The notes beneath the pieces are model-generated. The model was not told the DNA's origin, made no database searches, and saw only the letters and a program-made list of their open reading frames with translations. From Gammaproteobacteria bacterium (GTDB taxonomy: Bacteria; Pseudomonadota; Gammaproteobacteria; JAKEHO01), in NCBI GenBank assembly GCA_027296625.1, contig JAPUIX010000068.1:1-36200 (forward strand): DNA of 36,200 nucleotides, written 5' to 3'. Within the stretch, counting starts at the first letter, position 1; each line of letters opens with the position of its first letter. The position numbers and the translations under genes were made by a program. Shown in pieces: positions 25,538 to 34,693 of the stretch.

Positions 25538-27223
25538 ATGGCAAAAAAGCGACGGAACAAGCAGCGAGGCCAGGCTCGCGGGCGGGCTGTTGATCCTCGC
25601 GCGCTTGCCGAGGTGTGCGCGTTACTGGCAGACGCACCAAGGCGACGCGAGCTCCTTATTGAATTTCTGCACCTCATCCAGGATCACTATCATCATATCA
25701 CCGCAGCGCATCTAGTCGCCCTAGCAGATGAGTTGAAGCTCTCTACGACGGAGGTGTACGAGGTTGCAACGTTCTATCACCACTTTGACGTCATCAAAGA
25801 GGGTGAACCGATCCCGCCAATGCTTACCGTGCGGGTTTGTAACTCCATTACCTGCGAGATGTTTGGTGCAAATACGCTAATACGGGACTTAAATGAACTA
25901 TTCGGTAAGCACATCCGCGTGCAGCCCGTGCCCTGTGTCGGACGGTGCCATGGAGCGCCTGTCGCGGTGATCGGTAAAAACCCAATCGAACAAGCAACGC
26001 TGAAAACAGTCAAGTCGGCGGTAGATGCAAACAATACAGAACCGATACCGCCACCCTATATCAACTATGACCAGTACCGCAACGAAGGTGGTTATAAGAC
26101 GCTGGCTGCCTGTATCAACGGGGAGCGAGATGTGGATCAAGTCATTACAACAATGGAAGACGCAAATCTGCGCGGACTGGGTGGCGCGGGTTTCCCGGCG
26201 GGACAGAAATGGCGAATCTTGCGCGACCAGCCAAAACCCTGTTTGATGGCTGTGAACATCGATGAAGGCGAACCGGGGACTTTTAAGGATCGTTTTTATC
26301 TTGAGCACGACCCGCACCGTTTCTTGGAAGGCATGTTGATATCAGGTTGGGCAACGGAATGCCAGGAAATCTATATTTACCTGCGTGACGAATATGCTGG
26401 GTGCCAAGTAACACTCAGCCAAGAGTTAGCCGCCCTTCGGCGGGATCCGCCCTGTTCGATTCCGCCGATTCACCTCAGACGGGGCGCCGGCGCATATATC
26501 TGCGGTGAAGAATCGGCGATGATCGAATCCATCGAAGGTAAACGCGGTATGCCACGGCTTAGACCACCGTATGTTGCGCAAGTTGGGCTATTTGGACGCC
26601 CTACCCTCGAACATAATATGGAAACGCAATACTGGGTACGCGATATTCTTGAAAAGGGACCAAAATGGTTTACGGCCCAAGGTCGCAATGGCCGTAAAGG
26701 TTTACGCTCATTCTCCGTTAGCGGCCGCATACAAAAACCCGGCGTACATTTGGCGCCGGCCGGAATCACGATGCGTGAATTGATCGGTGAGTACTGCGGC
26801 GGGATGTTACCCGACCATGAATTCTATGGCTATTTCCCTGGTGGTGCCTCAGGCGGCATCCTGCCGGCGTCCCTTGGCGATGTGCCACTCGACTTTGATA
26901 CCTTGGCGCCTTACGGCGCCTTTATCGGCTCTGCCGCGATCATTGTCTTGTCGAATCACGACAGCGCGCGGGAAATGGCGCTGAACGCCATGCGATTTTT
27001 TGAAGACGAATCCTGCGGCCAGTGCACCCCTTGTCGCGTCGGCACTGCCAAGGCTGTCAAACTGATGGAAAACGATGACTGGGATACCTCATTGCTCGAA
27101 GAGTTAGCCGTTGCCATGGAAGATGCATCCATATGCGGGCTCGGACAGGCTGCGCCCAATCCATTGCGCTGTGCGATAAAATACTTTCCCGAGGAGTTTC
27201 GTTCACATGGCGGCAATTCCTGA
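25538..27223 (+). CDS. fdh1B: NAD-linked formate dehydrogenase, fused diaphorase (FdsG-FdsB/NuoEF-type) subunit
   Basis: A 561-residue fusion. The N-terminal ~170 residues are NuoE/FdsG-like with [2Fe-2S] cysteines (VRVCNSITCEMFG and VPCVGRCHGAP). The rest is NuoF/FdsB-like: LRGLGGAGFPAGQKW (NADH site), YICGEESAMIESIEGKRGMPR (FMN region), and SCGQCTPCRVGT with a later SICGLGQ cysteine ([4Fe-4S]). The subunit passes electrons from the catalytic subunit to NAD. The same fusion occurs in the tungsten FDH1 of Methylorubrum extorquens. The ATG at 25538 is preceded by only a weak ribosome binding site. Its end overlaps the catalytic-subunit start by 17 bp. Confidence 0.93.
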   Translation: MAKKRRNKQRGQARGRAVDPRALAEVCALLADAPRRRELLIEFLHLIQDHYHHITAAHLVALADELKLSTTEVYEVATFYHHFDVIKEGEPIPPMLTVRVCNSITCEMFGANTLIRDLNELFGKHIRVQPVPCVGRCHGAPVAVIGKNPIEQATLKTVKSAVDANNTEPIPPPYINYDQYRNEGGYKTLAACINGERDVDQVITTMEDANLRGLGGAGFPAGQKWRILRDQPKPCLMAVNIDEGEPGTFKDRFYLEHDPHRFLEGMLISGWATECQEIYIYLRDEYAGCQVTLSQELAALRRDPPCSIPPIHLRRGAGAYICGEESAMIESIEGKRGMPRLRPPYVAQVGLFGRPTLEHNMETQYWVRDILEKGPKWFTAQGRNGRKGLRSFSVSGRIQKPGVHLAPAGITMRELIGEYCGGMLPDHEFYGYFPGGASGGILPASLGDVPLDFDTLAPYGAFIGSAAIIVLSNHDSAREMALNAMRFFEDESCGQCTPCRVGTAKAVKLMENDDWDTSLLEELAVAMEDASICGLGQAAPNPLRCAIKYFPEEFRSHGGNS

Positions 27224-30005
27224 AGACGTATCGTCCGAGGAACGATTGAGATTCACGCTGAATGGTCGTGAGATCGAAGCCCTGTCTCACGAAACCATCC
27301 TACAAGTGGCTCAGCGCGTAGGTATTGATATTCCGTATCTTTGTTACCAGGAAGGTTATCGACCGGATGGTAACTGCCGAGCGTGCATGGTTGAGATCAA
27401 GGGTGAACGTATCTTAGCACCCGCCTGTGTTCGCAAAGCCACGAAGGGGATGGAGGTCAATAGCGACAACGAGCGTGCCTTGCATTCCCAAAGAATGGTC
27501 TTGGAACTCTTGCTATCTGACATGCCGGATCAGGGCATCTCGCCGTATACCCCAAACTCTGAACTGGATCACTGGATAAAGCAATTGGGGGTGGGTAGGC
27601 CTCGCTTTCCACAACGCGAACAACCGCACGATGACCTCTCGAATCCAGGCATTGCAGTCAATCTCGATGCTTGCATCCAGTGCACTCGTTGTGTGCGCGC
27701 ATGCCGCGAAGAACAGGTTAACGATGTCATTGGTTACGCCTTTCGAGGGCCGCATTCGAAGATCGTTTTTGATCTCGATGATCCCATGGGCGAGAGCACT
27801 TGTGTAACGTGCGGCGAATGCGTACAGGCCTGTCCCACAGGTGCTCTGATGCCCGCTAACGAGGTGGGGCTCGTCGAACCGGATACCAAGATCGAATCAG
27901 TCTGCCCGTACTGCGGAGTGGGATGCCTGCTAACGTTCAATGTGAAAGATAATCATATTCTTTACATTGACGGTCGCGACGGGCCTTCTAATCAAAGCCG
28001 TTTATGTGTCAAAGGACGCTACGGTTTTGATTATGTGCACCATCCGGATCGCCTGACCAAGCCATTGATGCGACGCGATGGGATTCCAAAAACACCAGCG
28101 CTGATTGACCCAAGGGATATCGACAAATACTTCAGGGAGGTCAGCTGGGATGAGGCATTAGATTTCGCAGCAGTGGGATTACGTCGGATCAAGGATGAAA
28201 AAGGCCCCCAAGCCCTTGCTGGCTTCGGATCGGCCAAGGGCAGTAACGAAGAAGCCTACCTGTTTCAAAAGCTGGTGCGGACCGGATTTGGGACCAACAA
28301 TGTGGATCATTGCACCCGGTTGTGTCATGCCTCATCTGTGGCCGCGATGTTGGAGACCATTGGATCCGGCGCCGTATCCAACCAGGTGGCCGATGTCGCA
28401 GAAGCTGAGGTCATCGTGGTGATCGGGGCTCGCCCAACGGTGAATCACCCGGTCGCGGCAACCTTCATCAAGAACGCCGCCCAGGCGGGCAAGACACTCA
28501 TTGTCATGGACCCATACCGGTATGAACTTGCACGCCATGCTGATTATTACCTGCAAATGCGCCCCGACACCGATGTTGCGCTTCTTAATGCCATGATGCA
28601 TACGATCATCTATGAAGGACTACAAAACGATGCCTACATCGCCAAGTACACGGAGGGCTATGAAGATCTGAAGCGCTGTGTAGAGGCTTATACCGCCGAA
28701 AAGGTCGCCCCCCTCTCTGGGATCCCAGCCGAGACGATCAAAGAGGTCGCACGCCGCTATGCAAAATCAAAAGGCTCCATGATCTTCTGGGGAATGGGAA
28801 TTTCCCAGCACATCCATGGCACGGACAATGCCCGCTGCCTGATTTCACTTGCGCTCATGACAGGACAAATAGGTCGCCCCGGTACGGGCCTACACCCGCT
28901 CCGTGGTCAGAACAATGTGCAAGGCGCATCGGACGTTGGCCTCATTCCCATGTTTTATCCGGACTATCAGGCGGTTGATGATCCAGCGATTCAAGGAAAG
29001 TTTGAGAAATTTTGGGACACACAACTGGATCCTGATGTGGGCCTCACAGTGGTAGAGATCATCGACGCGATTCACGCCGGCGAGCTACACGGAATGTACA
29101 TCATGGGTGAAAATCCAGCCATGTCGGATCCCAACCTGACCCATGCCCGCGAGGCAGCGGCGAAGCTTCAGCACCTGGTAGTACAAGACATTTTCTTTAC
29201 CGAGACCTGTAGTTTCGCTGACGTTATCTTGCCTGCTTCAGCCTTTCCTGAGAAAACCGGCACCATTACCAACACAGATCGGCGGGTACAGCTGGGGCGT
29301 AAGGTTCTGGATCCGCCGGGGGATGCCCGTCAGGACCTCTGGATCATCCAGGAGATTGCCACGCGTATCGGACTGGATTGGCACTATTCAGGACCGAGCG
29401 AGGTATTTGACGAGATGCGTGCTGCGACACCAAGTATTGGCGGCATCACCTGGGAGAGGCTGGAGCAGGAAGACTCCGTCACCTATCCCTGCGAGAAGGA
29501 AGGCGATCCGGGAGACCCGATCCTTTTCGATGACGGCTTTCCCACGCCCTCCGGCAAAGGGCGATTCGTGCCCGCTGAGCTTTCATACGCAGATGAACTC
29601 CCTGACGATGATTATCCGTTTGTCTTCACGACTGGCCGCCAACTGGAACATTGGCATACAGGCACGATGACCCGTCATGCCGCGGTGCTGGATGCGATTG
29701 AGCCGGAACCGGTTTTTAATATTCACCCCGACGACCTTAAGGCCATCGATGCACATCCGGGAGATCGGATTGTGCTTGAATCAAGAAGAGGTCGCATAGA
29801 AGCACGGGCACGTGCTGATACTGCTATGCAACGCGGCAGCGTGTTTATGGCGTTCCACTTCTGGGAGGCCGCCGCAAACCTGTTGACAAACGCAGCGCTG
29901 GACCCCGTTGCTAAGATTCCAGAGTTTAAATTCTGCGCCGTGCGGGTGACACCGGCTGACTCAAATACGCAAGTACCCCAAGGGGCAAAGCAGCAAATCG
30001 CCTAA
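27207..30005 (+). CDS. fdh1A: NAD-linked formate dehydrogenase catalytic (Mo/W) subunit
   Basis: A 932-residue cytoplasmic molybdopterin formate dehydrogenase oxidising formate to CO2. In order: an N-terminal [2Fe-2S] domain (CYQEGYRPDGNCRACMVEI...C), two [4Fe-4S] clusters (CIQCTRCVRAC and CVTCGECVQACPTGAL), a further cluster (CPYCGVGC...CVKG), then the bis-MGD domains. The active-site cysteine is C369 in NVDHCTRLCHASS (codon TGC at 28311), so selenocysteine is not used; H370-style residues of the family are replaced by the usual C-T-R-L-C-H pattern. It closely resembles FDH1A of Methylorubrum; Mo versus W cannot be decided. It shares a 17-bp overlap with the diaphorase gene. No FdhD-type maturation gene follows. 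Confidence 0.95.
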   Translation: MAAIPEDVSSEERLRFTLNGREIEALSHETILQVAQRVGIDIPYLCYQEGYRPDGNCRACMVEIKGERILAPACVRKATKGMEVNSDNERALHSQRMVLELLLSDMPDQGISPYTPNSELDHWIKQLGVGRPRFPQREQPHDDLSNPGIAVNLDACIQCTRCVRACREEQVNDVIGYAFRGPHSKIVFDLDDPMGESTCVTCGECVQACPTGALMPANEVGLVEPDTKIESVCPYCGVGCLLTFNVKDNHILYIDGRDGPSNQSRLCVKGRYGFDYVHHPDRLTKPLMRRDGIPKTPALIDPRDIDKYFREVSWDEALDFAAVGLRRIKDEKGPQALAGFGSAKGSNEEAYLFQKLVRTGFGTNNVDHCTRLCHASSVAAMLETIGSGAVSNQVADVAEAEVIVVIGARPTVNHPVAATFIKNAAQAGKTLIVMDPYRYELARHADYYLQMRPDTDVALLNAMMHTIIYEGLQNDAYIAKYTEGYEDLKRCVEAYTAEKVAPLSGIPAETIKEVARRYAKSKGSMIFWGMGISQHIHGTDNARCLISLALMTGQIGRPGTGLHPLRGQNNVQGASDVGLIPMFYPDYQAVDDPAIQGKFEKFWDTQLDPDVGLTVVEIIDAIHAGELHGMYIMGENPAMSDPNLTHAREAAAKLQHLVVQDIFFTETCSFADVILPASAFPEKTGTITNTDRRVQLGRKVLDPPGDARQDLWIIQEIATRIGLDWHYSGPSEVFDEMRAATPSIGGITWERLEQEDSVTYPCEKEGDPGDPILFDDGFPTPSGKGRFVPAELSYADELPDDDYPFVFTTGRQLEHWHTGTMTRHAAVLDAIEPEPVFNIHPDDLKAIDAHPGDRIVLESRRGRIEARARADTAMQRGSVFMAFHFWEAAANLLTNAALDPVAKIPEFKFCAVRVTPADSNTQVPQGAKQQIA

Positions 30006-30081
30006 TAGTTAACCTGGACAAGCGGCAGCTAGGTCGGTGGGAATAATAAGGTGCTGGGGGAAATTACAAAAAGAAGAAGGA

Positions 30082-30792
30082 TTACTCGGTGTCGACAGCC
30101 CCGACGAAGGTTAGGGTCTCCTCGATGAGCGGCTCACCCATCTCAAGGCCGTCCTCCGTTTTGCCCGGGACCACGGTGCGAATCTGGTATAGCGAGCCCG
30201 GGATCTGCTCCGACAAAATGATGGTGTATTGCTTGTCCGCGTATTCCTCAAACAGGGGTCGCTTCGGATCATTAACATAGGGCGCAAACCGGATCTGATG
30301 GCCATCCACTTCACTGCCATTATAATCAAACGTAATCGGCGTCACCTCAGCGCCGTCGGCGAATGCATACTTGAGCCGCCGATGGAAGTACCGCCAGTTC
30401 CCTTCGGTCAACCGATCCATCTCGTACACGTCACCTTGTAAATAGAACCCAAGCACGGGATTGCCACGCACATTTTTCTGAGGCGGCATGAACTGTTTCC
30501 TTTCGCCACTGAAAAAATCTATCTCAGTGTCTTTCATCCCGTCCTCGTGGACATTGACAACAGCAAGGTACACCCTGTCGTCAATACTCTCTTCGAGTAA
30601 TCCACGCTTTGTGAACTGATAGCGTAACTCACTCGGTTTATTGATATTGGCGAGATGGTCTGTACGCCAGAGTAAGGTCTCTGCCGGAGAAAAGGCCGCC
30701 GCGCCAGCGCCACCGACCTCCTCCGCGGTCACCGCTGTCGAGGTCAGCGCAAGCACACCAATCAACGATAAAACCTTAGCCGTATTCATCAT
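30082..30792 (-). CDS. Exported protein of unknown function, linked to xoxJ
   Basis: A 236-residue protein with a likely signal peptide (MMNTAKVLSLIGVLALTSTAVTA, cleavage near residue 23). The mature part is acidic and beta-rich in appearance, with segments such as LLWRTDHLANINKPSELRYQFTKRG, FLPP-like QFMPPQKNVRGNPVLGFYLQGDVYEM, and a C-terminal half ending LIEETLTFVGAVDTE. I do not recognise an enzyme motif, cofactor site or heme-binding CxxCH. It starts 28 bp after the xoxJ stop on the same strand, so it is probably co-expressed and periplasmic. The ATG at 30792 (with a second at 30789) is chosen because the signal peptide begins there; a TTG at 30831 would overlap xoxJ. A role in methanol dehydrogenase assembly or electron transfer is only a guess. 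Confidence 0.75.
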   Translation of the reverse strand: MMNTAKVLSLIGVLALTSTAVTAEEVGGAGAAAFSPAETLLWRTDHLANINKPSELRYQFTKRGLLEESIDDRVYLAVVNVHEDGMKDTEIDFFSGERKQFMPPQKNVRGNPVLGFYLQGDVYEMDRLTEGNWRYFHRRLKYAFADGAEVTPITFDYNGSEVDGHQIRFAPYVNDPKRPLFEEYADKQYTIILSEQIPGSLYQIRTVVPGKTEDGLEMGEPLIEETLTFVGAVDTE

Positions 30793-30820
30793 CCGTATAC
30801 GTTGCACAGCGTCAACACCC

Positions 30821-31687
30821 CTACTCCTCAATCAACGGTACGCCGTAGTCCACGAGTATTTCTCTTATCTCGTCCCTGTTCTGATCGATCAATTGATTCA
30901 ATTGTTTCTTCCATTCTCGGTCGCTATGACGCACGGCCATGGCAATATTGTAGTTGAACCGCATTTCTGGATCATCGGGATCAGATGCCATCGGGATAAC
31001 GATGATCTCAGCGGAATCGATCTGCTTGGCAAAGTAGCCGGCAATCGGACCCCAAATAATCGTCACGTCGATCTTGCCATCGACGAGGTCCCGTTCGATG
31101 ATCTGACCGGGATATTCCCTTGCGTCGCCAGACATCATTCTGTAGGGGACCATCTGTTCCATTAAGCCGTTTTTGAATACCCACAGCTGGGCCGGACCGC
31201 GGTCAAAAAGCCCCACTTTCAGCTGCTTCTTCCGTTCGGGCGGTAGATTGGCCAAGTCTTCGGGGGTCTTGACATCATCTAAGCCCCGGCCCTTGACATA
31301 GACCATAGCCCAGGCAGATGAATAGTAAGGCTTGGTGGTTGCCGCCAATTCGAAGCCGTCGGGCACACCTATCACTACATCGCACTTGTATTCACCCGGC
31401 CTGATTTCTGATCGAAGCGTATTGCGAATAAAACCGATCCGCTGTGGAAAAAAAGTGTACTCAACCGGCAGATTCAATTGCTCAGCAAAGAGTTCGGCAA
31501 TCTTATTCTCAAAGCCCTGCTGTTCCTCATTGGAAAAAGGGAGATTAAATGGGTCTGCACAGACTTTGAATGCTGTACGCTCGGCTGCCACGCTTGACAT
31601 GGCTCCCCCAACCAGGGCAGCGAACCCAGCCAGTGCAAGCGCCGCTACTGGCAGCCGGGAATTCCAACAACACGTAAACTTTGCCAT
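30821..31687 (-). CDS. xoxJ: Periplasmic substrate-binding-like protein of methanol oxidation, XoxJ/MxaJ
   Basis: A 288-residue periplasmic-binding-protein fold of the MxaJ/XoxJ family. It has an N-terminal signal peptide, then FKVCADPFNLPFSNEEQQGFENKIAELFAEQL, a VEYTFFPQRIGFIRNTLR block, CDVVIGVPDGFELA, YYSSAWAMVYVKGRGLDD and VTIIWGPIAGYFA. XoxJ is thought to help activate or fold XoxF by holding the partially unfolded enzyme. The ATG at 31687 has GGAGG 11 nt upstream; the longer TTG start at 31705 is less likely. It lies 221 bp downstream of the cupredoxin gene and 28 bp before the exported-protein gene. Confidence 0.93.
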   Translation of the reverse strand: MAKFTCCWNSRLPVAALALAGFAALVGGAMSSVAAERTAFKVCADPFNLPFSNEEQQGFENKIAELFAEQLNLPVEYTFFPQRIGFIRNTLRSEIRPGEYKCDVVIGVPDGFELAATTKPYYSSAWAMVYVKGRGLDDVKTPEDLANLPPERKKQLKVGLFDRGPAQLWVFKNGLMEQMVPYRMMSGDAREYPGQIIERDLVDGKIDVTIIWGPIAGYFAKQIDSAEIIVIPMASDPDDPEMRFNYNIAMAVRHSDREWKKQLNQLIDQNRDEIREILVDYGVPLIEE

Positions 31688-31908
31688 TCTGCACAATACC
31701 TCCAAGTAGGAATAACGCCTCCATGAGCCGCATACAGTGAGACTTAAGGAACGCCCCTATACTGAGTGTCAAGGAAAGAGCCAAGCGACCGGTCCCGGCC
31801 GCCATTCGCGTTGGCACCCTACGGGATGTTGCAGCTCGCTTCCCGATGTGAGTCGCTTTTTTGGCAACCACCCCCGACGGGACGAATGCATAACCGTCTG
31901 TGGCGTCG

Positions 31909-32334
31909 CTACTTAGCCTCGGCTCTTTGGCTGATGGCCTGGTTTGCCTTGATTGCAAGGCGCTTGGCCTGGCCCTGCGCGTTGGCCTTTACTTGCTCGA
32001 TATTCGTCGGCTCGCCGACGATTATGGCACCGCCCATACCAAAACCCCAATGGGGGGTGCACTTGTAGAGATAAACCCCTTCTACATTCAAGGTGACGCT
32101 GCCATTCTCGCCCATCGCGAGGTGCCAATGTTCCGCGCCGTCTGGGATTACCCCTTCCAGCGACTGGGAATCATGACCGCTCATATTCGTCCAGGACACC
32201 CTATCACCGGGCTGAATAAAGACCACCAATGGTGCAAACTTGGTGGCCTGCGCTGATATGGTGACGTCTTCCGCGAATGCATTATTAAACCCAAGCATCA
32301 AAACAGATGCCATAACAATCAATGCATATTTCAC
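31909..32334 (-). CDS. Pseudoazurin-type cupredoxin, candidate XoxF electron acceptor
   Basis: A 141-residue exported blue-copper protein. The signal peptide is MKYALIVMASVLMLGFNNAFA. Type-1 copper ligands are H54 (SGHDSQS), C92, H95 and M100 (YKCTPHWGFGM), the spacing C-x2-H-x4-M of pseudoazurin. The lysine- and alanine-rich C-terminal helix after residue 110 is also as in pseudoazurins. It would carry single electrons in the periplasm. It stands between xoxF and xoxJ, where many xox clusters have the cytochrome c gene xoxG, and no CxxCH protein is encoded in the window. The start is GTG at 32334, with a GGAG-containing leader; the signal peptide begins there. Serving XoxF is inference from position. 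Confidence 0.93.
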   Translation of the reverse strand: MKYALIVMASVLMLGFNNAFAEDVTISAQATKFAPLVVFIQPGDRVSWTNMSGHDSQSLEGVIPDGAEHWHLAMGENGSVTLNVEGVYLYKCTPHWGFGMGGAIIVGEPTNIEQVKANAQGQAKRLAIKANQAISQRAEAK

Positions 32335-32399
32335 TTGCGTCTCTATTACTCCAATTCTTATCGCTCCAACCTTGAGGCCTGACGAGCGTTTTGCAAGCT

Positions 32400-32429
32400 A
32401 TTATGAGCTGCTGCTAGCCCACGCTCCAA
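32400..32429 (-). promoter_or_regulatory. Possible promoter of the cupredoxin-xoxJ unit
   Basis: Reading the minus strand, TTGGAG (32429-32424), an 18-bp spacer and CATAAT (32405-32400). The -10 and -35 each match four or five consensus positions. The predicted start near 32393 leaves a leader of about 60 nt before the GTG at 32334. Confidence 0.35.
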
Positions 32430-32746
32430 TCAACAACGCCCCTGATTCTGTCAACAACGCCGCCCAAAGGCAAGCCGGCTGGTTGACGCGCCAGTGTCCC
32501 GATCCGCCAGGCACGGCCCCATCGTCACCGTGGGGTCTCCCTGCCAGAGTGACCCTGTCCGGCGACCAACGACATCGAATATTCGCGTCAAGACGCGCTC
32601 GCCTATCTGACCTGACGGGATCTAAGAACTTTTAAGCCAATATATTGCACTGCATCATAATGGATGGTGCGGTAGATCCCTTGGCCCACGCCTTAGCACA
32701 GCCCATCAACCGCCTGTGACCTTAAACTCGTCTGTCATGTCTGAAC

Positions 32747-32780
32747 AAAAAAATCCCCGGTACCCGAAGGTACCGGGGAT
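32747..32780 (-). terminator. Strong rho-independent terminator of xoxF
   Basis: On the minus strand a perfect 12-bp stem ATCCCCGGTACC/GGTACCGGGGAT (32780-32769 with 32764-32753) encloses a TTCG tetraloop closed by C-G, followed by seven T residues (32753-32747). It begins about 40 bp after the xoxF stop. This separates xoxF transcription from the genes downstream. Confidence 0.93.
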
Positions 32781-32818
32781 ATCACCACAGTGTCCTTATT
32801 AGAGTAGTTGTCCTTCGC

Positions 32819-34693
32819 TTACGGCAGGCTGAAGGCGGTCAGCACGCCACCCAGGCGGGTGTAATGCTTCAGGCCCTTATAGGCGCCCACGGCACCGAGC
32901 CCATCCGTGTCCTTCTCAAGACCAGCCGCAAAGCCGATGCCGGCCCAACCACCGAGCCCAGACAGCACACCAACGTACTGCTTGCCCTTGTGGCTCCAGG
33001 AATTGGTGTTGGCAATGATCCCGGACGGGGTCTTGAACTTCCACAACAATTTGCCGGTGTTGGCGTCAATGGCCTTGAGGTAGCCTTCCAGAGTGCCATA
33101 GAACACCACATCACCCGCAGTCGCCAGCACGCCGCTCCAGACGGAGAACTGCTCCGGAATGGACCAAACAATCTTGCCCTTATCAGCATCCCAGGCAATC
33201 ATATTACCCAGATTGTTGGTGCCATCACCCGTCACCTTACCGGCCGGGAACATATTGAGGATCGCATTTACAAACGGCTGACCGGCAACATACTGATTGG
33301 CACCCGCCGCGTAACTCACAGGCTCATAGTCCATGCACACGTGATTGGTGGGTACATAGAACAGGCCCGTGCGCGGTGAGTAGGCCGCCGGCTGCTGATC
33401 CTTCACGCCTAACGCCGCCGGGCAGATGTTGGTGGTGTTGACATCTTCACCCTGAGCGTCCGTGCTGTAACGAGACACCACCTGTGGACGTCCCGTCTTC
33501 ATGTCCACATGGGTTGCCCAGTTGGTAGCCGGATCATACTTCTCGGCTACCAGCAGCTCACCGGTGATACGGTCCAGCGTGTACCCAAAGCCATTCCGGT
33601 CGAAATGTACCAGGGCCTTGCGGTTCTTGCCCTTGACCTTCATGTCGACCAGGATCATCTCGTTGACGCCGTCATAGTCCCACTCATCATGGGGCGTCAT
33701 CTGATAGACCCATCGGGCAATCCCGGTGTCCACGTCGCGAGCCATAATAGTCATGCTCCACTTGTTGTCACCCGGACGCACGACCGGATTCCAGGTCCCT
33801 GGATTGCCGGTGCCGTAGTAGATGAGGTTCTCGGCCTTGTCCCAAGGCCACCAGCCCCAAATGCTACCGCCGCCTTGCTTCCACTGATCGCCTTTCCAGG
33901 TTTTGGTGCTGGAGTTCTTGCCAACTGGCTTCAGCATTGACTTAGTGTTTGAGTCAAAGAGCATGTCCGCATCCGGCCCCATGCTGAAGGCCCGCCATGC
34001 CAGGCTGCCGTCCGAGATGTTATAAGCCGCCATCCAGCAGCGCACACCAAACTCAGCACCGGAGCAACCAGTGAAGATCTTGTCCTTGATGGGGTGCGGG
34101 GCGTGGGTGTTGGTCTGCCCCTGCTTGGGACCGTAGGGACCACCCATCGCTGCGGAGATATCACCGCCATTCTTAATCGACCAAACCTTCTCACCCGTTG
34201 CGGCATTGATTGCCACGAGGGTGGTGTCGGCCTGCTGCAGGAAGATCTTGCCTTCAGCGTAACTGAGACCACGGTTGACCGTGTCGCAGCACATCACAGG
34301 CACGACTTCATCCCAGTCCTGTATCGGTTTGTACTCCCATACGATCTCGAGGTTATCAAGGTTAATGGCGAACGTGTTGTTAGGAAACGCAGCATGGATG
34401 TACAGCGTGTCGTGATCCAGACCCGTAGCGCTACCGGGTAATACCAGCGGACCCCCTTCATGACCACGCAGTACGCCCGTGGAGAACGTCCATGCTGCCT
34501 GAAGTTTACCGGCGTTCTTGTTGTTGATCTGCTTCAACTCAGTGTAACGCCAGTTCCAATAGTTCCCGCCCGGATAGGCCCAATAGTTAGGGTCCTGAGT
34601 CAGCTTCAGTACCCCCTCATTGGCCAATACCGAGGCGGGAATGGCGAGGGCAACGACCGCCACAAGCCACCGTCTCATTGATGATTTACTCAT
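32819..34693 (-). CDS. xoxF: Lanthanide-dependent PQQ methanol dehydrogenase
   Basis: A 624-residue periplasmic quinoprotein with a signal peptide ([24 protein letters not shown]). The vicinal cysteines C135-C136 (VMCCDTV) form the disulfide ring over PQQ. The active-site segment [12 protein letters not shown] contains D339-Y340-D341; the second Asp coordinates the lanthanide and is replaced by Ala in calcium-type MxaF, so this is XoxF. Tryptophan-rich beta-propeller motifs recur ([36 protein letters not shown]). It oxidises methanol to formaldehyde, possibly on to formate. GGAGGAGG lies right before the ATG at 34693. It ends in a strong terminator and is transcribed divergently from a SoxYZ-like gene. 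No xoxG cytochrome is adjacent. Confidence 0.97.
   Translation of the reverse strand: MSKSSMRRWLVAVVALAIPASVLANEGVLKLTQDPNYWAYPGGNYWNWRYTELKQINNKNAGKLQAAWTFSTGVLRGHEGGPLVLPGSATGLDHDTLYIHAAFPNNTFAINLDNLEIVWEYKPIQDWDEVVPVMCCDTVNRGLSYAEGKIFLQQADTTLVAINAATGEKVWSIKNGGDISAAMGGPYGPKQGQTNTHAPHPIKDKIFTGCSGAEFGVRCWMAAYNISDGSLAWRAFSMGPDADMLFDSNTKSMLKPVGKNSSTKTWKGDQWKQGGGSIWGWWPWDKAENLIYYGTGNPGTWNPVVRPGDNKWSMTIMARDVDTGIARWVYQMTPHDEWDYDGVNEMILVDMKVKGKNRKALVHFDRNGFGYTLDRITGELLVAEKYDPATNWATHVDMKTGRPQVVSRYSTDAQGEDVNTTNICPAALGVKDQQPAAYSPRTGLFYVPTNHVCMDYEPVSYAAGANQYVAGQPFVNAILNMFPAGKVTGDGTNNLGNMIAWDADKGKIVWSIPEQFSVWSGVLATAGDVVFYGTLEGYLKAIDANTGKLLWKFKTPSGIIANTNSWSHKGKQYVGVLSGLGGWAGIGFAAGLEKDTDGLGAVGAYKGLKHYTRLGGVLTAFSLP

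Larger units (their letters stand above)
32335..32818. other. Intergenic region between xoxF and the cupredoxin gene
   Basis: This 484-bp stretch contains the xoxF terminator (32747-32780) and a possible minus-strand promoter (32400-32429). No coding signal was found in the remainder; open frames on either strand lack motifs. The arrangement implies that the cupredoxin has its own promoter. Confidence 0.5.

Noticed and set aside
28311-28313. Possible selenocysteine in formate dehydrogenase
   Set aside because: The active-site codon is TGC (Cys), with no in-frame TGA in the gene.
32819-34693. Calcium-type methanol dehydrogenase MxaF
   Set aside because: The active site reads Asp-Tyr-Asp (339-341), with the extra lanthanide-binding Asp, and no mxaI small subunit is nearby.
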